In this document: positions 1 through 10,437 of the stretch, piece after piece | Numbering within the stretch: the stretch's first letter is position 1 | Layout: every line of letters begins with the position of its first letter | Assembly (NCBI RefSeq): GCF_905147365.1 | Contig: NC_056412.1 | Coordinates: 5,820,001-5,884,000, forward strand | Origin: Aricia agestis | Taxonomy: Eukaryota; Arthropoda; Insecta; Lepidoptera; Lycaenidae | Direction: 5' to 3' | DNA: 64,000 nt | Program-made: the position numbers and the translations under genes | The notes under the pieces: generated by a model | The model's input: the letters and a program-made list of their open reading frames with translations, nothing else | The model's database searches: none | Told to the model about the DNA's origin: nothing

Positions 1-1615
1 GTTATTGGAACCATATTGTATGAAGGATAATTTTACATAGGCTATAATATGAAAAATCGAAAAGAAAAAGGAAATTGTATAAGAGTGACAAGAATCGCGA
101 AATGATATTTTAATGTAATAGCTATCTAAGAAATCAGTAAATAAGACTATAATAAATAAAAAGAAATAGAAGGAAAAGAAAAAAGAAATTAAAGAATAAT
201 AACAAGCCCTAATGATGTTAGGGGGGTGGGAATTAAAAAAAAAAAAAAACACTAGTTATGGACAGAACTCTGTTATATCACGTATAAGTCGCTCATACAC
301 AAAAAAGTTTAATTCTGTAGACCTATTTGCTTACAAGACTAAAACTAAATTCAAGAGTGAAGTTATAAAAATATTAAAAAATGATACTTAATTAAAGAAA
401 AAAAAGAGGAATGAATTTACATAAACATGTTGTATGTACAAACCTTACATGCGATACCCTAGTGGTATTTTTCACTGACCCCAAGACTTCGTGTCTAGCC
501 CTACGGCTAGGGTGCCGCACATGTACACACACATACACACTTACTTGCACACAAACACACACACATACATTATATTAACATAATTAGCTAAGACAAAAAT
601 ATTTTACATTTTATTAAAACCACAATACTGGGAGTTGACTAGCTTATTAAATAGTAACCATGTCAAGACCTTATTGTGTCGATAATAACGATGACGGTCT
701 TCTAATTTTAATTAAATAGTTTTTAGTATAATGTTAAATACATAGCACTACAATTTGACAAACAATGTAATACCTGTTACTGGCCATACTGATTGTTACA
801 TGTTAAGTGTTAAGCTCCAAATTGTAATACGCTGTTGGTATTCAATAAAGAAAAATAAAATAAAATATACAGACAACCACATTTTATAATATTGTTAGTA
901 AGGATATTCTTGCATGTATGTGTAGCTGGTTTTGTAGTCACATTCTAACTTAGTCAAGATCTCGTAAAATATTCCGAGACATGCAAAATTACATGGAATT
1001 TACAGAATACAGTTTGTATAAGGTACAATACAAGTACAGAGGCATTGTAAAAATTTTATAAAAATATTAGCATAAGAAAAAGCTTCGTCGCAAAGCTTCA
1101 GAGATTATTTCAAAGAATTTTCCCGATTTCCACTTTTTTATTAGCGTCATTGAAATTTCAAAGTATCATTTAACATTTCAAAGTAAAAGTGCATCCACTT
1201 TCAAGAGATTAAAGTTGTATTAGACAATAAAAACATAAGTGCCCGTTTTCAGTTTTGGAATAATTTTGTTTCAAAGAAATTGCTGATGGTGGAAGAAAAA
1301 CTGTCATTGAATTTGTCTCTTGTTATTATTTTAACATCTGCTTCATCTTAATATACCTGGAATTAAAACGGTCTTACAAAGTAATAGTTATGATATTCAA
1401 AAGTTTTGTACGGTTTAAAACTAAAATTAACTTCATCGTAAAAAGTGAAAAAAGTTAAGACTTTTTAAAAACTTGGAATATCTTAACCTATTGACTAACT
1501 TGATAGACTGATAAGTTTGTAGTAGTCGGTTGAAAAATTACGTCGTAATAATAAATCGTAATAGCAGTCGGTTAAAAACGTCTTTATAAATTCACTCTGC
1601 TGATACAGTAGTAAC
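1..1615. other. Unassigned AT-rich stretch
   Basis: No gene or recognisable element is seen here. It contains a purine-rich patch near 150-200, a 15-base A run near 236-250 and a CA-rich microsatellite at about 522-570. The short in-frame stretches carry no recognisable protein. Confidence 0.5.
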
Positions 1616-1860
1616 AGTAAAAGGAGGGGAAGTAAGTTATCTTCATACAAAGGCACCGCGCGCGACTTGTATGTGTGCGCTATAGTATCAATGCGTCGCC
1701 ACGTACCGCACACAACAAAATCTCGGCGGTACCAGCCTAGTAAAACTGGCCGAGATTTCGTTGTGTGCGGTACGTGGCGACGCATTGATACTATAGCGCA
1801 CACATACAAACCGCGCGCGGTGCCTTTGTATGAAGATAACTTACTTCCCTTCCTTTTACT
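1616..1860. repeat. Large fold-back palindrome (110-bp arms)
   Basis: The arms at 1616-1725 and 1751-1860 are inverted copies with only about four mismatches over 110 bases, separated by 25 bases. They carry GC-rich blocks such as GGCACCGCGCGCG and GCGTCGCCACGTACCGC, unlike the AT-rich flanks. The form fits a fold-back MITE or a recent inverted duplication. No target-site duplication is obvious. The short ORFs reading through it on both strands are shadows of the palindrome, not genes. Confidence 0.8.
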
Positions 1861-2525
1861 ATGGTAGTAACTGACAAGTGCAAAAAATGTCTACACACCG
1901 GAAGAAATATCAGTAATTTCCGGATAAATAAAATGAATTGATATTGCGTAAATCCGAGCAATTTATTAGTTACTACTTGACACATTTTATGCTTAACGAA
2001 TAAGTTTCTCTTTTATTTCAAGCTCTATTTTTTGCACAACAGAAAAGCTAGGAAAAGAGTATTTCCCACAGCAGTTGTAGTCAGTATAGTATTTATCAGA
2101 ATTTAGTACCCATATAATAACAGGTGAGCATATTATACAAATGTTAGTATCGCTAAAACTCGAGATCAGCTGAACGGATTTAGATACTTTTAGTCTTGAA
2201 ATATTCATGGAAGTCCAGGGAAGGTTTATTAGGAAGAAAGTGACAGTACGTTCGTCGGTTCTAGTTTTTAATTACTTAGGCCTTAGGGGCTTAATAATTT
2301 TTCTATCCCATATCAAATTAACAGAATTAGTCAAATACAAAAAAAAAATAAGTTAAGGCATTTATTGTGTTCAGCGGTGAAAATGCAATAATGTAAAAAT
2401 GCCAAGGTAAATAGAGCAACATTGTTTTAGCAAGTGTTCACAAACGACACGAATATTTCACTAACTATTATTGCTTAATCCGGATTCGAGCTTTAAGTGG
2501 CTACAATATCTCGTTAAAGTGTATG

Positions 2526-2892
2526 TACTGTCAGAGAAGTTGATTCCTAGGCAGATGAGGGACCTACGTAGTTTGGTCGTGTTACGTCTAACCCAGCCAA
2601 TCACAATTGAGGGTTGATTCCACAGATTTCTGATATCTGTGGAATCAACCCTCAATTGACAAGTTAATTCAGACCGCAACGCGACGCGTAGATGCATTTC
2701 TAAAATTATAATATGGATTTGACAGTTTCGCAAGACGTCTCGCGCAATTGAAATCTGTCAAATCCATACATGCCGCGCCTCGCCTCGTCTCGCCTCGTCG
2801 CGTTGCTGAATTGACCCTAACATTGAATGGACATGATACGACCAAATGACGTTGATCTGTCAACTGCCTAGGAATCAATTTCCTCGATGGTA
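2526..2892. mobile_element. TIR MITE, family TACYATC (copy 1)
   Basis: The ends are inverted repeats: TACTGTCAGAGAAGTTGATT on the left, and the complement of a matching end on the right. Both ends carry CCTAGGCAG and a TTTGGTCGT block. Two related copies lie at 31490-31642 and 33581-33746. This copy is longer because its middle holds two extra hairpins: 2604-2627/2635-2658, and a GC-rich one with arms near 2665-2690 and 2795-2815. The superfamily is not determined. Confidence 0.7.
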
Positions 2893-2895
2893 CAT

Positions 2896-3067
2896 CCATA
2901 CTAATATCCATACTTCCATACTAAACTAATATTAATATAAATGCAAAAGTGTGTCTGTCTGTCTGTCTGTCTATCTATCTGTTACCTCTTCACGCCCAAA
3001 CCGCTGAACCGATTTGGCTGAAATTTGGCAAGGAGATACTTTGAGTCACAGGAAAGGACATAGGATA
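2896..3067 (-). mobile_element. CTAGATGACGCCCGC-type retroelement tail, distal half
   Basis: This is the reverse orientation of a repeat found about ten times in the window. It carries the GTCTGTCTGTC run, CTCTTCACGCCCAAACCGCTG and AAAGGACATAGGATA. The copy stops at 3067, and its missing head resumes at 5846, so the copy is split by the 3068-5845 insertion. The family resembles the short 3' ends of RTE-like LINEs or LINE-dependent SINEs common in Lepidoptera. The exact family is uncertain. Confidence 0.75.
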
Positions 3068-3340
3068 CCCAACTAGAAAAATTTGGTTATATAAGTTTCG
3101 AGACAACGTTTTGGTTATAACTTGAGGTCAGGCCTTTTTGGTAATACTAGAGATCGCCCAATGGTCGAAATTCGACCTTAGTTTCAACGACATTACCTAT
3201 ATTTTGTAAAAAATATTGACTTTATCATTATTTTTTTCAACTCTTGTCTCTGGGACTCAGCTGATCTTAGACTGGCCGTGTAAGCATTGTCTAATAGTAT
3301 CTTAGATTCAATAAAAAAAACTATAATCCATTTTCAATTT

Positions 3341-3764
3341 GTCATCTTGTTGTCAACAGACTTCAATAATAAATAAAAGAGTATAATTCGTATGAATAGG
3401 CTTGTCACTCAACAATCTGTCATTTTTCCTAGTGTGTGTGTTGTAGTGTGTGTAATGTTTTATTTGTTAAAAAAATGTATGATAAAAATGTAATTTCAAA
3501 ATAATATTAGCTCGATGCACTCCTTCACCTTATAAACTATAACTGTACAAAATGTCAACTTGTTGTCAACAGACTTCAACCATAAATAAAAGAGTATAAT
3601 TCGTTTAATAGGCTTGTCACTCAAAAATCTGTCATTTCTCATGTGTGTGTGTTGTAGTGTGTGTAATGTTTTTTTGTTAAAAAAATGTATGATAAAAGCA
3701 TAAGCTCAAAATAATGTTAGTTCGATGCACTCCTTCACCATATAAACTATAACTGTGAAAAATT
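3341..3764. repeat. Tandem duplication, 213-bp unit
   Basis: Two direct copies lie next to each other inside the 2.8-kb element. Shared blocks include CTTGTTGTCAACAGACTTCA, TAGGCTTGTCACTCAA, GTTGTAGTGTGTGTAATG and CGATGCACTCCTTCACC. Matching positions (3346 and 3559) give a period of about 213 bases. The copies differ by scattered substitutions and small indels, so the duplication is not very recent. Confidence 0.85.
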
Positions 3765-4106
3765 TCATGCACCTACGTTTCCCCATTTTTCGTAAAAAGG
3801 GTTACAAAGTTTTTCGTTCGCGTATTAATATTATGATGATAGCATTCGTATTAACCTTTATATGACGCGAAATAGGCGCAAAATATATAACTTTTATTTG
3901 CATAGCGATCGTGTCATAGTCGTTTTAGTGGCTAAAAATTCGTATAGAAGTCGTAAAGTGATTAATTGTATAACCGTTCCGTCGTATTGTGATACAGTAG
4001 ACGTCGTATAAACATTGGGAAGTAGTCATCAGCATTACCTTTTTGCGGATAATAATTATTTTACAGTTCTGTTGAAGTAAGATAAAAGAAAAAGTAGCCA
4101 TCATGT

Positions 4107-4172
4107 TGGTTGTATTAATGTATTTGGTGTTAGTCGGGTTACCGACTAACACCAAATACATTAATACAACCA
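4107..4172. repeat. Perfect 31-bp hairpin, 4-nt loop
   Basis: The arms 4107-4137 and 4142-4172 are perfect complements around the loop GTTA. It lies within the 2.8-kb element and is not near its ends, so it is not the terminal repeat. It may come from a local inverted duplication. A microRNA origin is less likely because the stem has no bulges. Confidence 0.8.
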
Positions 4173-4544
4173 TACTGTTACGTATTACTGTTAAGTATCT
4201 ACTTTTCTAAGGGAAATTAAATTTCTCGACGATTGTATAATATACGTTAATTAACAAATGTTTAACGCCCCCTTCGAATAATTGCAAAATAATATTTATG
4301 AATTTAATTTAATCTAAGATTACCTGGTATTTTACAATTACACGATTTTTGGTAATGATGATGACTTGTGTATGTCTCAAGACTATAAGTCGCTTAACTT
4401 ACCATTTATTTATTTTATCATCCGCCATTTTGGGTACCGTAACAAAGTGGAAACTCATGCATTTTATCGAATTCTCAATATGGTGATAATTTCTGATGTC
4501 GATTTTTTTTTAACTAATTAACGATTTGAAGTAATCGGAAAGTT

Positions 4545-5283
4545 AGGGTTCCGTAAGGTAAGGTGCCAAAAAGGTAAAAACAGGACCCTATAATTACTAA
4601 GACTTCGATGTCTGTCTATCCTTCTGTCTGTCCATCTGCCTGTCTTCGGGAGCTGTATCTCAAGAACCCCTATAGCTCGACTTATGGAATGTTCACAGAT
4701 TTTGTATTTTTGTTGCCGCTAGAAGGGAAAATAATAAAAACAAAATATTATTTATATATTTTAAAGAGGGCTACCATATAATAAACTAGACATTCCGCGT
4801 GGCTTCGTCCGCATAAATTAGGAATTTCACGGAAAATGTACATTTTTCACAAATTAATAACCCAAGTTTCACGTAGTTTACTATGTATATTTGTGCCAAA
4901 TGACCTTTGAAATAATTTTCCTCGTTTTTTTTACATTTTCCTCTGAATCTTATTGGTCTTAGCGTGATAAAATATAGCATATAGCCTTTCACGATAAATG
5001 GGCTATCAAACACTGAAAGAATTTTTCAAATCGGATCAGTAGTTCTTGAGATTAGCCCGTTCAAACAAACAAACTAACTAACAAACTCTTCAGCTTTATA
5101 ATATCAGTAATAGGTAGGTACATAAAATGTTCCCAAATTTTCAATTATATTTGTTATTTAATAACAAAATTAAAATAAAGTGAATATTTAGGGGTGTTCC
5201 TTTAAGAAAAACAATTTTTGGCCAACTTTTGCTCTATATACGGTATAGAACCAACCGTGCGCAAGTTTAATTCGCACTTGGTT
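4545..5283 (+). mobile_element. AGGGTTCCGTACC-type repeat, interrupted
   Basis: The left part (4545-4784) has AGGGTTCCGTA, GGTAAAAACAGGACCCTA, CTTCGATGTCTGTC and a GAGGGCT block. The right part (about 5114-5283) has CAATTTTTGGCC, TTTTGCTCTATAT and a diverged end, CCGTGCGCAAG...TTCGCACTTGG. Other copies are at 8832-9232, 23785-24012 and 40654-40938. The middle is occupied by a different tail (4785-5113). The family is frequent in Lepidoptera, and its class is not clear from sequence alone. Confidence 0.7.
4785..5113 (+). mobile_element. CTAG-headed retroelement tail, nested
   Basis: It begins ACTAGACATTCCGCGTGGCT and continues CTTCGTCCGC. It then has AAATGGGCTATCAAACACTG, GATCAGTAGTTCTTGAGATT, a CAAACAAACAAA run and a TTTATAATATCAGTA end. 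This is the usual layout of an RTE-type LINE or SINE 3' end in Lepidoptera. It lies inside the 4545-5283 repeat, which in turn lies inside the 2.8-kb element, giving three levels of nesting. Confidence 0.65.
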
Positions 5284-5845
5284 GACTATTTCTTGGCCGA
5301 AGTCGTCAAAGAGAAACATGAAAATATAATTAAATAACTAAAATGTTTTATAACAGTAACTTTTAAAAGTATTTTAAAATCGTTATTTAAGTTCTCAAAA
5401 TATGAATATTAAGCTTATAAACATTTTATAATAGTCGTATAAAGAGTCAAAAATCATGTAAGAAACGTTTATTTAAAGATGTATTTTATAACAGTTACTC
5501 GTAAATATGTGGACTTTATATGATAGCCATGTAGAAATCTTATTCCTGATAAAGAGTAGTGTTATGGTCGGCATTACAACCAGATTATGATTGTTATATA
5601 AATTAATTTTATACAACATCAAATATGTATTTTAAAGGTCACAACTGCGATATTTATAGGATAGTCATATAATTTGGTCGTGTTAACGATTACAGGACTA
5701 AATTAAATGACTAAACTCTTATACGACATATTGTTCGTTTAATAAATTGTTACACGATGTTGGAGACTTTAATTACCACTATACGATTTCTATACGACTA
5801 AATGTCATTTAGGCTTTTTGTTAAAAGACTAATTTGCTAGTTGGG

Positions 5846-5924
5846 TACTTTTTATCCCGGGAAAATGTACGGTTCCCGCGCGATAAACGAGTATTGGCGC
5901 AACGGAGTTGCGGGCGACATCTAG
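5846..5924 (-). mobile_element. CTAGATGACGCCCGC-type tail, head half
   Basis: This resumes the copy interrupted at 3067. It reads TACTTTTTATCCCGGGAAAA, CGGTTCCCGCGCGATAAACG, GCGCAACGGAGTTGCGGGCG, then ATCTAG. Reverse-complemented, it is the head of the family. Confidence 0.75.
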
Positions 5925-6524
5925 TTGTGGATATTTTTAGGGCACGGAACCCTACTGTACCCTAGCGGTACCCACCACCAATAATAAAAAAGCCACCACA
6001 CTACTGAACGGAACTGGTACAAGTTCAGTATTTTTGGGTACAATTGACACACATACACTCACAAAGTTTCTTATTTAGATATTTTATCTGCGTTTACATC
6101 TGAAACAAGTTTTCTCAATTACTTATCCCTTAAATACTTAGGTATAGACTAATGGAGTATAACAAACTTAGAATAAATTTTAAAGTATAATTATAAATAT
6201 TATATAGATTAAAAAAACATACAATGAAAGAAAAAGCTAGAAAAAGTTCGGTATTTAAAAAGCTTTTATTTAATTAAAGCTTCTTAGCGAGTATTCGTTT
6301 GCACTTATAGAACTCAATCGAATCGGAAACAAAGACCCTTAAAGGGATATTAAAATTGTTCGAATGCCCTCAGTAGTCTGTAGGTACCTATTGAAATAGC
6401 TGGAAATACTTTAGATATTTATCGGAAATTTCTTCAGAAATTACTCATTATTCTCATCTGAATTAATATTCCAAAGGCAATCAGAATGTCATGCTAATTA
6501 AAATTTGTACAGGTAACAAAACTA
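5925..6524. other. Unassigned stretch
   Basis: A short AGGGTTCCGTACC-like scrap (GGGCACGGAACCCTACTGTA) is present near 5940. Otherwise this is AT-rich sequence with no recognised feature. Confidence 0.4.
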
Positions 6525-6763
6525 ATGCCTGTTTTCACCAATTTAACCAACCGCCTCCTAACGGTAATGTGGTTCCCTAGCGGCCATTAAGGGTACATAT
6601 CCTTCAAGATTTCACGAATTTTTGTGTGTCACGTTCGTCCTTAGGGCGTAAGAACTTTTGTAAAACATTACTTTTTTTTTAATTGTGTTTGTTCTAAGAG
6701 ATATTTGACCCGCAAAGATCGCTAGGGAACACGCGTTAGGAGACCGTTGGTGAAAACGGGCAT
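6525..6763. mobile_element. TIR MITE (ATGCCTGTTTTCACCAA)
   Basis: The left end ATGCCTGTTTTCACCAA matches the complement of the right end (TTGGTGAAAACGGGCAT) with one mismatch. The inverted match continues inwards with gaps: CCTCCTAACGG against the complement of CGTTAGGAG, and GGTTCCCTAGCG against the complement of CGCTAGGGAAC. Length is 239 bp with no protein. The target duplication is unclear. It resembles, but is not the same as, the TTA-flanked element at 24426-24550. Confidence 0.7.
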
Positions 6764-6769
6764 GTGAAG

Positions 6770-7003
6770 TATTTTAGGGCGTGTTTGTGACCCTTATATG
6801 TATCACTGTGAAAGTAGCAGCGCTGAAAGAGCAAAATTTTTTTTGTGAATTGTATGGACAAGCGGCCGCACTCTATAAATTGTTTCCATACAAAGGTGAA
6901 AAAAGTTACTATTTCAGCGCTGCTACTTTCACAGTGTATTCTATAATATATTAAAGGTACACTTACACACCCTTAAGTATTATCACTTTTGTTACATCTT
7001 GTA
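6770..7003. mobile_element. CAGGGTGTAAC fold-back MITE, diverged copy
   Basis: The inner arms GTGAAAGTAGCAGCGCTGAAA and AGCGCTGCTACTTTCACAGTG are inverted, and both ends are eroded (TTTTAGGGCGTGTTTGTG; ACACCCTTAAGTATTATCAC). Better copies are at 12742-13001 and 60134-60388. It lies directly next to the preceding MITE. Confidence 0.75.
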
Positions 7004-8220
7004 AAACATGAATTTTATTACAATTTACAATGTTCTTGTTTTAGTTGCCAGTGATAGTTACAGAGTACAGATTATAGCAGCACCTTCATTGTGTATAATA
7101 AAGCTAGTGTATGGATATATTGCTAATTAATTAATAAATATAATATCATAATATTATGTTTTATACATTATTACCATTATAAACGTTACTCTTTTTCAAC
7201 TTTAAATCCACTTTGAAGTTTGATGACGTCTCCACACCAAATATCATCTTAATCGGTTTAGCACTTCTGTGTAATTCGGGTGATACATATTTGATATTTT
7301 TTAATCAACAAATCTACATTTAATGATGTTAATAAAATCGTACTTTTTCCAGAAATTCGCAGGCATTCGCTTATAATAAATTTTCATAATTCCAAATTAA
7401 TTAATTATTATTCTTCTTGGATCTCAGCTTGTATACAATTCGTAAATACCTAAAATAAATTGTTTGTAAAACGCAGGTAAACGTAAAATATGATTGTCAT
7501 AACTTTGACGGAACCCTGGCACGTTCATGGGTTTTTACACTAGACACAAAGTACGCAATACAAGAATTGCCTCATTTTTAATTAGGTACTTATTAGACGT
7601 TCGATCAGCATCAATGTACTATATAATATTGTATCACATAAATATAATATAAACTATATAATATTTATGTGATAAAAATTTAAAATTGTGAAGGATTTTT
7701 GACGCCTTGATAATTTGGATGTAGTGATATCGATTATTCTCAGCAATGACCAAAGCTAAGAAATGAAAGTTCATTGTCAGTTTTCAGACTTTTTTGTTTT
7801 TGAATTACCTATAGCATAACACGATTGGTCAACTTTTATAACATAGAATAATCAATCAAAAATACCTCTCTAAAAAAAGTGATTCTAATTTTGCCAACAG
7901 AGGAGAGTGATTTAAGCTTCCAAAATTTGTACATAGACTTTAATTTGCATACATACATGCATACACTTTAATTTGCCCATAGCTTATATGAAATATATTT
8001 ATGGCTTTTTAAATTACGCGACAAAAACCATTTTGTCGCTCACGCCCTTTCCATTTCTTGCTGTTCCATTTCTTGTTATTCCATATAGAAAACAAGCAAT
8101 CTAAAACATATCCAACACGGTTTTTTTACTTAAACCGGCGTCACCTTAAATCACCTATATCTTATATAAAATTAATATTCAATTCGAAAGTGTGTTAATC
8201 CGGTGCCTCTTTATAATGCA
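7004..8220. other. Unassigned AT-rich stretch with one hairpin
   Basis: No gene is seen. A near-perfect AT hairpin (arms 7632-7651 and 7655-7674, 3-nt loop) is the only clear structure. Confidence 0.5.
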
Positions 8221-8419
8221 CTAGCTATTTGACCGAGCTTTGCTCGGTATTCGATAAAACACGAATAAAAGTACATTTTCTAAAAATGATTCCTAGCTAG
8301 ATCGATTTATCGCCCCCGAAACCCCCTATATACAAAATTTCATGAAAATCGTTGGAGCCGATTCCGAGATTCCAATTATATATATACAAGAATTGCTCGT
8401 TTAAAGATATAAGATAAGC
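8221..8419 (+). mobile_element. CTAGCTATTTGACCGAGC-type tail (copy 1)
   Basis: The head CTAGCTATTTGACCGAGC is followed by TTTGCTCGGTATTCGA, CGATTTATCGCCCCCGAAAC, ATTTCATGAAAATCGTTGGA and ATTGCTCGTTTAAAGATATA. A second copy lies in reverse at 36799-36999. The CGAGCTTTGCTCG palindrome at the head is typical of this lepidopteran retroelement tail. Class inferred: LINE 3' end or LINE-dependent SINE. Confidence 0.7.
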
Positions 8420-8831
8420 CGTTGGGACGATTTTATAGCGCGATGCGTCCGCGATGCCGCAGTGTAGTGTGATGACATAAGATTGGTCAGTTTTCCCCTA
8501 TATAATTCAGCTTCCGTGTAATAAGATTGGAGACGACAGATAGGGTCAAGACGTATGGCTGTTGCACAAGAGCCGAGTTATTTTGCAGCATACTTTATTA
8601 TTCAACGAGTTGGCTTTTGTTTGTTTTTAATAAGCAAAGCTGCTTTCAGAGGAAGAAGTTATACTTTAATAAAGTTTATATTAAATTTTCCGGCAAGACT
8701 ATTTTTATAACAAGTAAGATAAATATTATTTAAAACTTGTATAAATTTCATAAGCTCTCATCTAAATTGAAGACGCAAGTGGATGAAGTGGATAACTAAC
8801 ATTTTGAAATATAAGGAAAACACTCATTTTT

Positions 8832-9232
8832 AGGGTTCCGTACCCAAAGGGTAAAAACGGGACCCTATTACTGAAACTTCGCTGTCTGTCCCTCTGTGTC
8901 CAGGCTGTAACTCAAGAACCGCTATAACTAGAATTCTGAAATTTTCAAAGATTGCGTATATCTACTGCCGCTTTAACAACAAATACTAAAAACAAAATAA
9001 AATTAATATTTAAGGAGGGCTCTCATACAACAAACGTGATTTTTTTGGCCTTTTTTGCTCTATATCAATAATTGCCACAGGTAGGTACTTGAATTTTTCT
9101 CAAAGTCCTTAATTATATGTGTACTTTAATATTTCATAATAATATTAAAATAAACTAAAAAATTAAGGGGGGCTCCCATACAAGAAACACAATTTTTGGC
9201 CTAATTTTGCTCTATAATGGTACCGAACCCTT
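8832..9232 (+). mobile_element. AGGGTTCCGTACC-type repeat with duplicated module
   Basis: This copy runs from AGGGTTCCGTACCCAAAGGG to GGTACCGAACCCTT, so its two ends are inverted relative to each other. The GGGGGCTCCCATACAA...TTTTTGGCC...TTTTGCTCTAT module occurs twice (near 9014 and 9165), separated by about 150 bases, which suggests an internal duplication. It is non-coding. Confidence 0.7.
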
Positions 9233-9681
9233 ATTAAATACCTTAATCTCTTCTCATCTTTGCCATCTTTCTTTTAGTGCTATGATTGTATTAAATTACT
9301 TTACCTAAGTATTTAGTTCTTACTAATATAAACCAAAATACATTGCTGCGAGGAGAACATTTTTTTCTGTTTAAGGCTTCGTAAAGGTTTAGGGTGAACA
9401 TCTTATGCAAATTCTTGTTAGCTTCTCCAATCACTTTACGTCTGATTCAGCTAATGGGTTCAAAGATAAAATCTACTTCACCCTTCATCCAATTCAGTTG
9501 TCTAAAAATAAACGAAACCTCGTATCGAATTAATTTATAGAATTCGATAAAAATCACTACACAACGGAGCCCAAAACACATCTGGACCTACCTTAATCTC
9601 ATTTTGAGAAATCGGCACCAAAATATATTTCGTCAATTTTATCTCACTTTACTAATTACTAATTGATTTATATAATATAAT
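9233..9681. other. Unassigned stretch
   Basis: AT-rich sequence with no recognised element or coding signal. Confidence 0.4.
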
Positions 9682-10297
9682 ACTAGCTGTTGCCCGCGAC
9701 TTCGTCCGCGTGGACTTCAGTTTATAGCGCGCGATGTCAACAAAATTGGTGTCAAAAGCTTTTATAAAAAAACCCTGGTAACCCTTAAATCAATACAGCT
9801 GTGCAGTGTGCACACAATAAGTATTTCATTTTTTTATATTAAACTTTATATTTTATGCCAAATTTTAAAGCTTATTTAGCCCTCCAATTACACAACTTTA
9901 CCCATAAACTATTTATCATTGATAGATTTAAGGTTACGTCACTGCACAGATAAAGTACTGAGTTATTTAATACCGTAGAATAGATATAACAATCGAAACT
10001 TAAATGTAAGATGATACCACGTCTTATAGAAAGACTTTTGAGCAAGCGTCAGCGCGATGTAGAAGACGCACGGCGCCATCTATTATGAATTGTTGGAACT
10101 AACTTAATTTGAACAAATTTACGCATTTTCACCCCCTTACAACCCTTTTTTCCAGTAAAAAAGTAGCCTATGTCCTTTCTCAGACTCTAGAATAACTGTA
10201 TACAAAATTTCATTGCAATCGGTTCAGTAGTTTTGGCGTGAAAGCAAGACAGACAGACAGACAGAGATACTTTCGCATTTATAATATTAGTATGGAT
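9682..10297 (+). mobile_element. CTAGCTGTTGCCCGCGAC-type element, near full length
   Basis: It starts ACTAGCTGTTGCCCGCGACT and ends TTTATAATATTAGTATGGAT, with GGCGCCATCTATTATGAATT, TATGTCCTTTCTCAGACTCT, ATCGGTTCAGTAGTTTTGGC and GACAGACAGACAG in between. At about 616 bp it is the longest copy of the CTAG-headed group here. It has no open frame. It is probably a non-autonomous element using the 3' end of an RTE-like LINE. Confidence 0.7.
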
Positions 10298-10437
10298 ATA
10301 TTATACTAAGGTCTTTGATCTTTCAAATTAATTTTAAGGAATTATACTGCATTACACTTAATGCTGTAGTTAGTTTTAAAACTTCAGTTTTATTTACATT
10401 ATTTTATATTATTGAAAACTAACAAACTAAAAACTTC

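Larger units (their letters stand above)
3068..5845. mobile_element. 2.8-kb TA-flanked TIR element, non-coding
   Basis: The element starts CCCAACTAG and ends CTAGTTGGG, a 9-bp perfect inverted repeat, and is flanked on both sides by TA. It sits inside one older retroelement tail whose halves (2896-3067 and 5846-5924) rejoin cleanly when it is removed, so both boundaries are well fixed. TA duplication is the rule for Tc1/mariner elements, but the terminus is not one I recognise. No transposase frame is present. The inside holds a 213-bp tandem duplication, a 31-bp perfect hairpin, a secondary repeat insertion (4545-5283), and subterminal regions with many variants of TATAACAGT and GTCGTATAA, mostly inverted between left and right. 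It is probably a non-autonomous element. Confidence 0.75.

Noticed and set aside
1495..1985. Overlapping ORFs on both strands with a repeated MYVCAIVSMRRHVPHTTKSR-like start
   Set aside because: They are mirror readings of the 1616-1860 palindrome and not proteins.
4107..4172. microRNA precursor
   Set aside because: A 31-bp stem with no mismatch and a 4-nt loop is unlike usual precursors, and it belongs to a wider set of perfect palindromes.
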